From NCBI GenBank assembly GCA_035701825.1, contig DASSRK010000145.1, forward strand, positions 1 through 64,000: a DNA stretch of 64,000 bases. The letters run 5' to 3'. The notes beneath the pieces were generated by a model. It ran no database searches. It was given only the letters and a program-made list of their open reading frames with translations, and was not told the origin of the DNA. The DNA comes from CADEED01 sp035701825 (GTDB taxonomy: Bacteria > Pseudomonadota > Gammaproteobacteria > Steroidobacterales > Steroidobacteraceae). Positions within the stretch are counted from its first letter, which is position 1, and each line of letters starts with the position of its first letter. Both the position numbers and the translations under genes were made by a program. Below, one piece after another: positions 50,393-59,524 of the stretch.

Positions 50393-50548
50393 ATGCGCGA
50401 GAAAGTGAAACTGCTGTCGACCGCCGGCACGGGCCATTTTTACGTGGCCACGAAGAACAAGCGCCTGCACCCCGACAAGATGGAAGTGAAGAAGTACGAT
50501 CCGGTCGTGCGCAAGCACGTCGCTTACAAGGAATCGAAGATCAAGTAA
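50393..50548 (+). CDS. rpmG: 50S ribosomal protein L33
   Basis: 51 residues, easily missed because it is short. The start ATG 50393 is 3 bp after the L28 stop. REKVKLLSTAGTGHFY, TKNKRL and KKYDPVVRKHVAYKESKIK are the L33 pattern. It is the cysteine-free form, so it does not bind zinc. Two stacked terminators follow. Confidence 0.98.
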   Translation: MREKVKLLSTAGTGHFYVATKNKRLHPDKMEVKKYDPVVRKHVAYKESKIK

Positions 50549-50609
50549 GCCTCCCGGTAACGGGAACGCGGCGGCCGCGAAGCGGATCGGGCGCACCCAA
50601 GGCCACACG

Positions 50610-50647
50610 AAAAAGGCCCCGCCGGAAAACTGGCGGGGCCTTTTTCT
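50610..50647 (+). terminator. Terminator 1 after rpmB-rpmG
   Basis: A hairpin pairing AAAAGGCCCCGCC with GGCGGGGCCTTTTT (loop GGAAAACT), 62 bp after the L33 stop, with a long U-run. Confidence 0.95.
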
Positions 50648-50663
50648 TTCTCTCACTCTCACG

Positions 50664-50690
50664 GACGCCCCCGCTTCGGGGGCGTTTTCC
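50664..50690 (+). terminator. Terminator 2 after rpmB-rpmG
   Basis: A second hairpin, ACGCCCCCG-CTT-CGGGGGCGT followed by TTTCC, only 17 bp beyond terminator 1. The pair would give efficient isolation of mutM from the ribosomal operon. Confidence 0.8.
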
Positions 50691-50899
50691 TTCGTGGCGC
50701 GTGAGCGCCTGAGAGCGGGTGGCGACGGCAAGATGGGTCGCTCGGGTCGAGCTGGACGCATCGTTCTCTTGCAGGAGTCTGCCGCCGCCACCCACAATCG
50801 TTCGTACCCACATAGACGCGCGCTCCGCGCAAAGGGTTGCATGCGGTTCGATGAACGGCGGGCAATCCACGGCAAACCGACCACATCGAGCGCCAACAC

Positions 50900-51715
50900 G
50901 TGCCCGAACTACCCGAAGTAGAGACCACGCGCCGCGGAATCGAACCGCATGTCGTCGGCCGCCGCATCCACCGGCTGCTGGTACACGACCGTCGGCTGCG
51001 TTGGCCGGTGGATACGAACCTTGCCGCCATCCTGGCGGGCGCCGCGATCCGGCGCGCCGGGCGGCGCGCCAAATACCTGCTGCTCGAAACCGACGCGGGC
51101 ACGCTGATCCTGCATCTCGGCATGTCGGGATCGCTGCGCGTGCTGCCCGTCACGACGCCGCGCATCGCCCACGACCACGTGGACATCGAGCTGGATTCGG
51201 GACAGACGCTGCGTTTCAACGATCCGCGTCGTTTCGGCAGCCTGCTGTTCACCGCGTCGGATCCCGAAACGCATCCGCTGCTGAAGCAGCTCGCACCCGA
51301 GCCACTCGAACCCGGTTTCGACGGTGAGTACCTGTGGAAGATCACGCGGCGACGCGCCGTGGCCATCAAGCAGCTGATCATGAATTCACGGCTGGTGGTG
51401 GGCGTGGGCAATATCTACGCCAGCGAGGCCCTGTTCCGCGCGCGCATTCGTCCGCGCCGCCAGGCGCGCTCGCTGAAGCGCGAGGAATGCAAGCGCCTGG
51501 CGCGCGCCATCAAGGCGACGCTCAGCATGGCCGTGAAAGTCGGCGGCACGACGTTGCGCGACTACGTCGGCGCCGACGGCAATCCCGGCTACTTCCGCCA
51601 GAAGCTCTACGTCTACGAGCGCGCCGGCAAGGCCTGCCGCGTTTGCGGCAACCCGGTGAAGCAATTCACCCAGGGCCAGCGCTCCACCTACTGGTGTCCG
51701 CATTGCCAGCAGTGA
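50900..51715 (+). CDS. mutM: Formamidopyrimidine-DNA glycosylase MutM
   Basis: 271 residues from GTG 50900. After Met removal the catalytic Pro-2 and Glu-3 are exposed (PELPEVETTRRG); Lys-58 (RRAKYLL) is the conserved catalytic helper. NSRLVVGVGNIYASEALF and the C-terminal zinc finger (CRVC...YWCPHC) complete the family. It excises 8-oxoguanine and FaPy, the same lesion system as MutY in this window. The position after rpmBG is conserved in gammaproteobacteria. Confidence 0.97.
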   Translation: MPELPEVETTRRGIEPHVVGRRIHRLLVHDRRLRWPVDTNLAAILAGAAIRRAGRRAKYLLLETDAGTLILHLGMSGSLRVLPVTTPRIAHDHVDIELDSGQTLRFNDPRRFGSLLFTASDPETHPLLKQLAPEPLEPGFDGEYLWKITRRRAVAIKQLIMNSRLVVGVGNIYASEALFRARIRPRRQARSLKREECKRLARAIKATLSMAVKVGGTTLRDYVGADGNPGYFRQKLYVYERAGKACRVCGNPVKQFTQGQRSTYWCPHCQQ

Positions 51716-51746
51716 ACGTGCGAGGGCGAATGACTAGAATCGCCGC

Positions 51747-52529
51747 GTGAACACCCGCACGACACTGTGTACTCCGGAGGAGCTGACCGCATTCAGGCGG
51801 CGGCTCGCGAAAGTCGACCCGGTGCTTGCGAATCTCATTCGCGCCGCCGGGAAATTCACGCACGAACTCAACGCCGAGCACACCCCGTTCCACGCGCTGG
51901 CGCGCGCCATCGCGCACCAGCAGCTCAATGGCACCGCGGCGCAAAGCATCTTCGGCCGCTTCACCGGCCTGTATTCGACCGCGCTGCTGGAAGCCGAACT
52001 GGTGCTGCAGACTCCCGACGCGAAGATGCGCGCCGTCGGGCTGTCATTCGCCAAGATCGCGAGCATCAAGGATCTCGCCGCCAAGACCATCGAAGGCATC
52101 GTGCCGCCGCAGGAAATCCTGCACACGCTGGAGAACGAGGAAATCATCGAGCGCATCACCCGGGTGCGCGGCATCGGCCGCTGGACCGTGGAGATGATGC
52201 TGATGTTCCGGCTGGGACGGCCGGACATCCTGCCGGTCGACGACTTCGGCGTGCGCAACGGCTTCCGCCTCGCCTACGGCCTGCGCGGCATGCCGACGCC
52301 GCGCGCACTCGCGGAGTACGGTGCGCGCTGGGCGCCCTATCGTTCGGTGGCCGCGTGGTACCTGTGGCGCGCCGTCGACCTGCATCGCGATGGCAAACTA
52401 CCGGCGCCACGGGTGCCGACGCGCATCAAGCTGGTGAAGAAGCGCAAGCCAAAGACGAAGCCGCGCGCGAAGGACAGGGCAGGAAAGAAAGCCGGCGCAT
52501 CCAGGCGCCGCGCGGCGAAAAAGAAGTGA
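51747..52529 (+). CDS. DNA-3-methyladenine glycosylase II-like protein
   Basis: 260 residues from GTG 51747. The HhH-GPD fold is visible: ARAIAHQQLNGTAAQSIF, then the hairpin RVRGIGRWTVEMMLMFRLGR and catalytic Asp-166 in ILPVDDFG. There are no Fe-S Cys. The C-terminus is a 45-residue Lys/Arg/Ala tail (about 215-260), as in some AlkA-like proteins, probably for DNA contacts. It removes alkylated bases such as 3-methyladenine. It follows mutM closely, so both may be transcribed together as a repair pair. Confidence 0.9.
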   Translation: MNTRTTLCTPEELTAFRRRLAKVDPVLANLIRAAGKFTHELNAEHTPFHALARAIAHQQLNGTAAQSIFGRFTGLYSTALLEAELVLQTPDAKMRAVGLSFAKIASIKDLAAKTIEGIVPPQEILHTLENEEIIERITRVRGIGRWTVEMMLMFRLGRPDILPVDDFGVRNGFRLAYGLRGMPTPRALAEYGARWAPYRSVAAWYLWRAVDLHRDGKLPAPRVPTRIKLVKKRKPKTKPRAKDRAGKKAGASRRRAAKKK

Positions 52530-52544
52530 AGGGTCCGGACGACC

Positions 52545-54245
52545 TCAGTAGACCAGCCCGACCCCCGCGCCGCGCGGATCCGAGGCCGCGTGCACTTCGC
52601 CGGTCTTGTAGTCCCAGGTGATCACCTGCTCGTTGCCCCACTTGCGCGTGCCTTCGCGCAGCGTGTGACCGCGATCCTGCAGCGCCTTCTGTTCTTCCGG
52701 GGTGAATGCGCCGCTCTCGAACTGCAGCACGTCGGGTGAGAACTGGTGATGGAAGCGCGGCGCGCTGACGATCTGCTCGGCGCTGTGCCCGTCGATGAAA
52801 TCCAGCGTGCCGAGCAACACCATGCCCGGAATGTAGCTGCCGCCCGGCGAGCCGATGATCATGAGTCCATTGGGAGCTTCGACGAAGGTGGGCGTGCTCG
52901 ACGACAGCGGCCGCTTCTTCGGTGCGATGGCGTTGGCGTCCGCGCCGATGAGCTGGAATCCGTTCGGCACGCCCGGCTTCACCGAGAAGTCGTCCATCTG
53001 GTTGTTCAGCAGGATGCCGGTGCCGGGAATCATGAGTCCGGAGCCGAAGAAGAAGTTCAGCGTGATGGTCGCGCCCACCATGTTGCCCTTGGCGTCGATC
53101 ACCGAGAAATGCGTGGTCGACGGGCCCGGTGACGCCGCGTCGACACCCGGCAGCATGCTGCTCGGCGTCGCCTTGTCCATGCGGATCGAGGCGCGCTGCC
53201 CGTCGGCGTAGAACTTGTTGGTGAGCCGCGCCACCGGGACGTCGACGAAATCCGGATCGCCGAGGTACACCGCGCGATCGCGATGCATGCGGCGCATGGC
53301 CTCGACGATCAGGTGGGTGCGCGTGACGCGGTCGAGCTTGCCGAGGTCGTAGCCCTCGAGGATGTTGAGCGCGTCGATCAGCGCGATACCCCCCGAGGTG
53401 GGCGGCGAGCCCGACACGATGCGCGCGCCGCGGTACTGTCCGACCACCGGTGCCCGCTCGACCACCTTGTAGTTAGCCAGGTCCTGGAGCGTCCAGATGC
53501 CGCCGAGCTGCCTCACGCCGTCGACCAGCTTCTGCGCGAACGGGCCCTTGTAGAAGCCCTCCGCGCCCTTGCTGGCGAGATTCTCGAGGCTCGTGGCCAG
53601 CTCGGGCTGCTTCATCAGGTATCCGAGTTCGGGGATTTCGCCGTTCACGAGATAGACGCGCGCGGCGTCCGGCGTCCTGAGGAACGCCTCCTTCTTGAAC
53701 TGCATGCCGCCGCGCAGGCGCGGGTAGAGCGCGAACCCCTCGCGCGCCAGCTTGATCGCGGGAGCGAAGCTGACCGACAAGGGCAACTTGCCGTACTTCT
53801 TCGCAAGGTGCGCGAGCCCGGCGGGCTCGCCGGGGATGCCCGCGGCCAGGGGCGAATCGCGCGACAGTCCCGGGACCGGGTTGCCGTCCTTGTCGAGGTA
53901 CATGTCGCGCGAAGCGGCGCCGGGCGCCATCTCGCGAAGTTCGATCATCACTTCCTGTCCGTCGCTGGCACGGCGAATCAGGAAGAATCCGCCGCCGCCG
54001 AGCCCGGAGCTGGAGGGCTCGACCACGGCGAGCGCTGCCGCCACCGCAACCGCGGCGTCGAAGGCGTTACCACCCTTGGCGAGAATTTCCTTGCCGGCGT
54101 CGCTGGCCAGTGGATAGGCGCTGGCGATCGCGGCCTTGCCGGGACCCTTGGCGGGGATCTGGCTGTCCGCGGCCGGCAGCGGCGCCGCGAAGAATGCGAA
54201 AAGGACGAGGACGAGGCCGCGCAGGCGGGCGAGCGGAAGCTTCAT
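52545..54245 (-). CDS. ggt: Gamma-glutamyltransferase
   Basis: 566 residues with a signal peptide (ending PLPAAD). The autocatalytic cleavage and nucleophile site is Thr-377 in PSTTHFSVIDAKGNMV, and GLGGGGFFLI, PPTSGGIAL (oxyanion area) and GSPGGSYIPGMV are all conserved. It matures to two subunits in the periplasm and hydrolyses or transfers the gamma-glutamyl group of glutathione. The stop is convergent with the AlkA-like gene; the upstream coaD gene is only 5 bp away, co-directional. Confidence 0.95.
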   Translation of the reverse strand: MKLPLARLRGLVLVLFAFFAAPLPAADSQIPAKGPGKAAIASAYPLASDAGKEILAKGGNAFDAAVAVAAALAVVEPSSSGLGGGGFFLIRRASDGQEVMIELREMAPGAASRDMYLDKDGNPVPGLSRDSPLAAGIPGEPAGLAHLAKKYGKLPLSVSFAPAIKLAREGFALYPRLRGGMQFKKEAFLRTPDAARVYLVNGEIPELGYLMKQPELATSLENLASKGAEGFYKGPFAQKLVDGVRQLGGIWTLQDLANYKVVERAPVVGQYRGARIVSGSPPTSGGIALIDALNILEGYDLGKLDRVTRTHLIVEAMRRMHRDRAVYLGDPDFVDVPVARLTNKFYADGQRASIRMDKATPSSMLPGVDAASPGPSTTHFSVIDAKGNMVGATITLNFFFGSGLMIPGTGILLNNQMDDFSVKPGVPNGFQLIGADANAIAPKKRPLSSSTPTFVEAPNGLMIIGSPGGSYIPGMVLLGTLDFIDGHSAEQIVSAPRFHHQFSPDVLQFESGAFTPEEQKALQDRGHTLREGTRKWGNEQVITWDYKTGEVHAASDPRGAGVGLVY

Positions 54246-54250
54246 GCCGG

Positions 54251-54733
54251 TCAGACCCGCTTCATCTTCCTGAGTTCGGCGGCGACCACCGGGTGCACGA
54301 ATTCATTGACGTCGCCGCCGAGGACCGCGATCTCGCGCACCAGCGTCGACGAGATGAAGGTGAACTGTTCCTGCGGCGTGAGGAACACGGTCTCGAGGTC
54401 GCGCATCAGGTGACGCGACATGTTCGCCAGCTGGAATTCGAACTCGAAATCCGACACGGCGCGCAATCCGCGCACCACGACCTGCACACCGTGCTGGCGT
54501 GCGAAGTCGACCGTCAGGCCGGAGTAGCCCATGACTTCCACGCCCGGGATGTCCTCGAGCACACGGCGCGCGAGCTCGACGCGCTTGTCCAGCGGGAACA
54601 TCGGTGCCTTGTTAGGGTTGGCGGCGATCGCGATGATCACGCGCTCGAACACGCTCGCCGCGCGTCGCACCAGGTCATGGTGGCCGTTGGTGATCGGATC
54701 GAAGGTCCCTGGGTAGACGGCGCTGCGCTTCAT
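54251..54733 (-). CDS. coaD: Phosphopantetheine adenylyltransferase CoaD
   Basis: 160 residues from ATG 54733, overlapping the RsmD stop (ATGA). Nucleotidyltransferase motif SAVYPGTFDPITNGHHDLV (the T/HxGH part is TNGHHD), then VRGLRAVSDFEFEFQLANMSR and FTFISSTLVREIA with the ISST motif. It makes dephospho-CoA, the fourth step of CoA synthesis. The order rsmD-coaD-(ggt) is transcribed leftward. Confidence 0.97.
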   Translation of the reverse strand: MKRSAVYPGTFDPITNGHHDLVRRAASVFERVIIAIAANPNKAPMFPLDKRVELARRVLEDIPGVEVMGYSGLTVDFARQHGVQVVVRGLRAVSDFEFEFQLANMSRHLMRDLETVFLTPQEQFTFISSTLVREIAVLGGDVNEFVHPVVAAELRKMKRV

Positions 54734-55431
54734 GATGCGAACAGATGATACCCGACCTCTCCGGCACGTCCGTCGCGAATGCCACGCCACCCGGCCGGCA
54801 GCCCGGACAGCGGATCGCGTGCGCGCCGCTCGACGTAGACGCGAGCGTCCGGTGCCAGCATGCCTCCCGCGGCGAGCGCGGCGGCCGCGGGGGCCAGCAG
54901 GTCGAGGTCGTAGGGCGGGTCGAGCAGCACGATGTCGAAGGGCCCGGAAGGCGGCGACGATCCCAGCCACGCGAGCGCGTCCGCGCAGACCACGTTGGCG
55001 CCGCTCTCCTGCCATTCCTTCACCAGCGCGTCGATGGCCGCGGCTGCGCGCCGATCTTTCTCGACGAAAGTCACCGTCGCCGCGCCGCGCGACAGGGCCT
55101 CGAGCCCGAGCGCGCCGCTGCCGGCGAACAGGTCGAGCACGCGCGCCCCGGCAATGCGCGGCTGCAACCAGTTGAACAGGGTTTCCCGCACGCGATCCGG
55201 CGTCGGCCGAATCTCCACTCCTGCCGGGAAGCGCAACCTGCGCCCCCGGTGGCGACCGCCGATGATGCGCAGGACGCGCGTCGCCGCACGCGCACCACGA
55301 ACCGCATCATTCGCGCGCGTGGTGCCGTGCTTTTTCCCGCTGTCTTTGACTTTCGCCAAGGGTCGTCGTGGCTTGCCACCTTTTGGGGGCCGAGCGTACC
55401 CTAAGCCCCCAATACGACAAGTTCGGCGCAT
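54730..55431 (-). CDS. rsmD: 16S rRNA (guanine966-N2)-methyltransferase RsmD
   Basis: 233 residues. The family core is RPTPDRVRETLFNWL, VLDLFAGSGALGLEALSRGA (SAM motif) and the catalytic FDIVLLDPPYD, with the closing VEKDRRAAAAI. About 50 basic residues before RVLRIIGGRHRGR are longer than in E. coli RsmD (198) and not obviously conserved, so a downstream start is possible. It is co-directional with coaD. A VolA-like lipase gene lies where ftsY would normally diverge from it. Confidence 0.93.
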   Translation of the reverse strand: MRRTCRIGGLGYARPPKGGKPRRPLAKVKDSGKKHGTTRANDAVRGARAATRVLRIIGGRHRGRRLRFPAGVEIRPTPDRVRETLFNWLQPRIAGARVLDLFAGSGALGLEALSRGAATVTFVEKDRRAAAAIDALVKEWQESGANVVCADALAWLGSSPPSGPFDIVLLDPPYDLDLLAPAAAALAAGGMLAPDARVYVERRARDPLSGLPAGWRGIRDGRAGEVGYHLFAS

Positions 55432-55494
55432 CGTTCTGAACGACGAGGGAATGCGACCGTTCTGACTTCCCGAAAAAGTTTTCCGAGGAGCACT

Positions 55495-57750
55495 ATGAAC
55501 AGGCTATCTGCGGCCGTGATGATCTTCGTTGGCGCGTTGGTCATGGCCGGCTGCTCGAGCTCGGTGAACAACTCGCCGGACGTGACTCCCACCGATCCGA
55601 CCACGGGCAACGGTCTGCCGCCGGGTGGCACCGCCACCTCCGCCGCCCCCACCGCCGCGTTGTTCCAGCCAGCCCAGGGCGTCTTCCCCTTTCCGAACGA
55701 CCTGTACTTCGGTGGCACCACCGACGGCACCATCAACATCCAGCCGGCGAACGGCCTGATCCCGAACCAGGTGGGATTGAATGCGCTCGACGGGTGGTCG
55801 ACCACCGCGCCGATCCGCATCCGTTTCGGCGGCGCACTCGATCCGGCGACGTTCAGCGCCGCGAACATCCGCGTCTACCAGGTGACGACCAGCAACACCA
55901 ACAAGGCAGTCTCCGGATTCACCCGGCCACTGACGTACGGCACCGAGTTTTCGGCGAACATCGCCAGCGACACCGGCGTCGGCAACACCATCCTCGAGAT
56001 CAAGCCGCTGGTGCCGTTGGTGCCGTCGACGGGTCCGATACCGCCGAGCACCACGCTGCCGGACGGCGTGGGTTACCTGGTGTTCCTCACCAACGGCATC
56101 CACATGATGGGTGGCGCCGCGGCGACCGCGGACACCAACTACGCGCAGATCAAGACCACGCTCCTCGGCGCGAGCCTCAATCCCGCCAGTTGCACCACCC
56201 TGCCGAACGCGCCCATGCAGGGCGCCTGCGGATTCACGGCCTCGCACCTGATCGTCAACAACGGGTTGCCGGCGCCGCTCAAGCTGGATCCCGCGAGCAT
56301 CATCGTCTCGTTCCACTTCTCGACGCTGGCGACGCATGACACGCTGCGCGCGTTGGGACTGATGATCTTCAATCCGCAGGCGCCAGCCCCGGCGATCGTC
56401 GTGGCACCGACCTCGATCCCGCTGAACACCATCAACCCGGCGCTGCCCGCTTACGCGAGTGCGCGCTCCGGTACAGTGACGGTGCCTTACTACTCGTACA
56501 TCCCGACCGCGCAGATGGCCGGCGGCATCAGCAACGACCCGGCGGTGCTGCGCACCGCGTGGCGCGCCGCGGCAGCCCCGCCGGCACCGCTCACCGATCC
56601 GAACAACGAGCGCAATCTCACCCGCTACAACCCGGTACCCGAGCTGCGCGCCAGCAAGGCGATCCCGCTGCTGGTGACCATGCCGAACGCCAACGCCGGC
56701 CCTGCCGGCGTCAAGCCCGCCAACGGCTGGCCGGTGATCATCTTCGAGCATGGCATCACGCGTGACCGCAGCGACTCGTTCGCGCTGGCCCAGGCGTTCG
56801 CCGGCAGCGGTTGGGTGATCGCCGCCGTCGACCTGCCACTGCACGGCATCACCAACACGGCGAGCCCGCTTTACCAGGCGACCAATGAGCAGACCTTCAA
56901 CCTCGACCTGGTCGTGAACCAGACCGGCGCATCGGGACCAGACGGCGTCATCGACAGCACCGGCACGCACTTCATCAACCTCACTTATCCGCTGGCCAGC
57001 CGCGACAACCTGCGTCAGGGCGTGGTGAACCTGCTGGCCCTGGCCCGTGCGCTGCCCGGGCTCGACCTCGACGGCGACAACGTCGGCGACATCGACCCGG
57101 CGCGGATCGCCTTCGTCGGCCAGTCGCTGGGCTCGATCGTCGGCATCGGCTTCGGCGCGGCGCTGCCGACCCCTACGACGCTGCCGTATCCCACGACCAC
57201 GCCACTGCGTGTGCCGACCATGGTGCTGTCGGTACCGGGTGGTGGCGTGGCGGCGCTGCTGCGCGACTCGCCGACGTTCGGGCCGCGCATCAACGCGGGC
57301 CTCGCGGGTCTCGGCCTGATGCCGGGCACCTCGCTGTACGCGCAGTTCTTCCGCGACGTGCAGAACATCGTCGACGCCGGCGACCCGCTGAACTTCGTCG
57401 CACTGGCGGCCTCGCAGCGGTCTATCTACTTCCAGCAGATGGTCGGCAACGGCTCGACCGTGCTGCCCGACCAGGTGATCCCGAACTCGGCGACGCAGCG
57501 GCTCATCGACGCCATCGTCGCCAGCGGCCAGGCGTTCCCGCGCGTGGTGCCGGGCTCCCCGGTCAACGGCGACGGCTACGTCAACTTCGTGCTCGGCGAC
57601 CACGGCTCACTGCTGAACCCGGCGGCCAGCGCGCCGGCGACGGCCGAGATGCAGACCGAGTCGGTGATCTATACGGCCGGGGCGCCCGGGCCCATTCCGC
57701 CGGCGACCATCGTTCCAGGCGCCGCCACGCCGGCCCCGGTTCAGCCGTAA
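55495..57750 (+). CDS. VolA-like outer-membrane lipoprotein lipase
   Basis: 751 residues. The signal peptide ends in a lipobox (VMAGCSSS; Cys about 20), then an Asp/Pro-rich linker. The N-terminal domain (about 45-400) has the 'virulence factor lipase' beta-sandwich pattern (FPFPNDLYF, GWSTTAPIRIRF). The C-terminal alpha/beta-hydrolase (about 415-751) has HGITRDRSD and the nucleophile elbow VGQSLGSIVG with Ser-544; an acid and His are in the last quarter (VLGDHGSLL). VolA in Vibrio and Shewanella is a surface lysophospholipase for fatty-acid acquisition; that role is plausible. A strong terminator follows. Confidence 0.85.
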   Translation: MNRLSAAVMIFVGALVMAGCSSSVNNSPDVTPTDPTTGNGLPPGGTATSAAPTAALFQPAQGVFPFPNDLYFGGTTDGTINIQPANGLIPNQVGLNALDGWSTTAPIRIRFGGALDPATFSAANIRVYQVTTSNTNKAVSGFTRPLTYGTEFSANIASDTGVGNTILEIKPLVPLVPSTGPIPPSTTLPDGVGYLVFLTNGIHMMGGAAATADTNYAQIKTTLLGASLNPASCTTLPNAPMQGACGFTASHLIVNNGLPAPLKLDPASIIVSFHFSTLATHDTLRALGLMIFNPQAPAPAIVVAPTSIPLNTINPALPAYASARSGTVTVPYYSYIPTAQMAGGISNDPAVLRTAWRAAAAPPAPLTDPNNERNLTRYNPVPELRASKAIPLLVTMPNANAGPAGVKPANGWPVIIFEHGITRDRSDSFALAQAFAGSGWVIAAVDLPLHGITNTASPLYQATNEQTFNLDLVVNQTGASGPDGVIDSTGTHFINLTYPLASRDNLRQGVVNLLALARALPGLDLDGDNVGDIDPARIAFVGQSLGSIVGIGFGAALPTPTTLPYPTTTPLRVPTMVLSVPGGGVAALLRDSPTFGPRINAGLAGLGLMPGTSLYAQFFRDVQNIVDAGDPLNFVALAASQRSIYFQQMVGNGSTVLPDQVIPNSATQRLIDAIVASGQAFPRVVPGSPVNGDGYVNFVLGDHGSLLNPAASAPATAEMQTESVIYTAGAPGPIPPATIVPGAATPAPVQP

Positions 57751-57770
57751 ACTGCGCCTCTTTCGACACA

Positions 57771-57802
57771 GGGGCGGCCCGGTGCTCGGGCCGCCCCTTT
57801 TT
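57771..57802 (+). terminator. Rho-independent terminator
   Basis: An 11-bp stem GGGGCGGCCCG / CGGGCCGCCCC, loop GTGCT, and five T residues, 21 bp after the lipase stop and just upstream of ftsY. Confidence 0.93.
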
Positions 57803-57822
57803 CATCTCCATGACGGACGCGA

Positions 57823-58779
57823 ATGGCTGAAGAGAAGCAATCGTTCCTCGCGCGCATGCGCGCCAAGATCAATCGCCCGGGATCCTGGCTTTCCTACGAC
57901 CTCGCCAACCTCGTTCCCGGCCGCAAGATCGACGCCGAGGTGCTGGATGATCTCGAGACGCGATTGCTCACCGCCGATGTGGGCGTCGAGGCCACGCAGC
58001 AAATCCTCGAGGACCTGCGCACGAAGGTGGCCCGCAAGGAGCTCGACGACGTCGACAGGCTGATCGCGGCGCTCACGGACGCGATCACCGCGATCCTCAT
58101 GCCGGTCCAGCAGCGGCTCGACATCTCCGCGCACCGGCCCTTCGTGCTACTGGTGGTCGGCGTCAACGGCTCGGGCAAGACCACCACCATCGGCAAGCTG
58201 GCGCGCCGCTATGCCGAGGCCGGCAAGCAGGTGGTGCTCGCCGCCGGCGACACTTTTCGCGCGGCCGCGATCGAGCAGCTCGGCGTGTGGGCTTCGCGCA
58301 GCGGCGCCGACATCGTCCAGCAGCAGGCGGGCGCCGATCCGGGCGCGGTGGTTTTCGATGCGGTCACCGCGGCGCGCTCGCGCCGCGCCGATGTGGTCAT
58401 CATCGACACCGCGGGACGGCTGCACAGCCAATCGCACCTCATGGATGAGCTCAAGAAGGTCAAACGCGTCATCCAGCGCGTCGAGCCCTCGGCGCCGCAC
58501 GAGGTGCTGCTGGTGCTCGACGCCAACCAGGGACAGAACGCGCTCACCCAGGCGACGCAGTTCCACCAGGCCGTCGGCGTCACGGGCCTGGTGCTCACCA
58601 AGCTCGACGGCACCGCCAAGGGCGGCATCGTGATTGCGATCGCGCGCAAGCTGGGGATTCCCATCCGCTTCATCGGGGTCGGCGAACAGGCCGAGGATTT
58701 CGGCGAATTCGACGCCCGCGCCTTCGCCGCCGCGCTGGTGTCGGGCAACGGCCAAGGCAACGAGAAGGGCTCGCGCTAG
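57823..58779 (+). CDS. ftsY: Signal-recognition-particle receptor FtsY
   Basis: 318 residues. The NG domain is complete: G1 VGVNGSGKTTTIGKLA, G2 DTFRAAAIEQL, G3 DTAGRLHSQSHLM, G4 TKLDGTAKGG and the closing IGVGEQAEDF. The acidic A-domain of E. coli FtsY is nearly absent; only about 30 residues precede the N domain, a short form common in some gammaproteobacteria. It docks SRP-ribosome complexes at the membrane for co-translational insertion. First gene of ftsY-ftsE-ftsX. Confidence 0.97.
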   Translation: MAEEKQSFLARMRAKINRPGSWLSYDLANLVPGRKIDAEVLDDLETRLLTADVGVEATQQILEDLRTKVARKELDDVDRLIAALTDAITAILMPVQQRLDISAHRPFVLLVVGVNGSGKTTTIGKLARRYAEAGKQVVLAAGDTFRAAAIEQLGVWASRSGADIVQQQAGADPGAVVFDAVTAARSRRADVVIIDTAGRLHSQSHLMDELKKVKRVIQRVEPSAPHEVLLVLDANQGQNALTQATQFHQAVGVTGLVLTKLDGTAKGGIVIAIARKLGIPIRFIGVGEQAEDFGEFDARAFAAALVSGNGQGNEKGSR

Positions 58780-58789
58780 ACTGCGCGCC

Positions 58790-59524
58790 ATGATTTCGTT
58801 CGACAACGTCGCCAAGCGCTATCCGAACGGCCGCGAAGGGCTGGCCGGCGTTTCGTTCGCCATCCAGCCGGGCGAGTTCGTGTTCCTGACCGGCCGCTCC
58901 GGCGCCGGCAAGAGCTCGGTACTCAAGCTGATCGCGTTGCTCGAACGGCCGACGCGCGGCACGGTGACGGTCAACGGCCACAACACCGGCAAGCTCAAAG
59001 CCAGCAGGATTCCCGCCTATCGCCGCGCTATCGGCGTGGTGTTCCAGGATCACAAGCTGCTGGTCGACCGCCCGGTGTACGACAACGTGGCGCTGCCGCT
59101 GGTGGTCGCGGGCACGCCGTTCAAGGAAGTGGACCGGCGCGTGCGTGCCGCGCTCGACCAGGTTGGCTTGTTAGGCCGCGAGCGATCCCTGCCGCTGGAG
59201 CTGTCGGTGGGCGAACAGCAGCGCGTCGGTATCGCGCGCGCGGTGATCAGCAAGCCGCAGCTGCTGATCGCCGATGAGCCCACCGGCAACCTCGATCCGG
59301 CGCTGGCCGTCGAAGTCATGCTGGTGTTCAAGCGCTTCCAGGAAGTCGGAGTCACCGTGATCATCGCGTCGCACGATCCGCACCTGGTGGAGACCTTCGG
59401 CGAGCGCGAGATCGTGCTGGACGGCGGCCGCATCGGCTCGGACACCTTGCACGCCGCCGCCGCGGCGCGCATGACGGCGCAGGCGCCGCGGCTCGCCGAC
59501 CTGCCGAACATCAGGCTCGAATGA
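58790..59524 (+). CDS. ftsE: Cell-division ATP-binding protein FtsE
   Basis: 244 residues from ATG 58790. ABC ATPase: Walker A GRSGAGKSS, Q-loop VFQDHKLL, signature LSVGEQQRVGIARA, Walker B LLIADEPTGNLDP, and the H-switch SHDPHLVE. FtsE with FtsX activates septal amidases through EnvC-type partners. The gene includes the unusual leucine pair TTG TTA near 59166. Its TGA overlaps the ftsX ATG. Confidence 0.97.
   Translation: MISFDNVAKRYPNGREGLAGVSFAIQPGEFVFLTGRSGAGKSSVLKLIALLERPTRGTVTVNGHNTGKLKASRIPAYRRAIGVVFQDHKLLVDRPVYDNVALPLVVAGTPFKEVDRRVRAALDQVGLLGRERSLPLELSVGEQQRVGIARAVISKPQLLIADEPTGNLDPALAVEVMLVFKRFQEVGVTVIIASHDPHLVETFGEREIVLDGGRIGSDTLHAAAAARMTAQAPRLADLPNIRLE

Larger units (their letters stand above)
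50549..50899. other. Intergenic region after rpmG
   Basis: 351 bp between L33 and mutM. The left half holds two terminators, described separately. The remainder (about 50691-50899) has no convincing gene or RNA; the mutM promoter must be here but I see no clear -35/-10 pair. Confidence 0.5.

Noticed and set aside
55504..57603. 699-codon open frame on the - strand
   Set aside because: Antisense to the VolA-like gene, with Arg/Gly/Ala-rich shadow composition.
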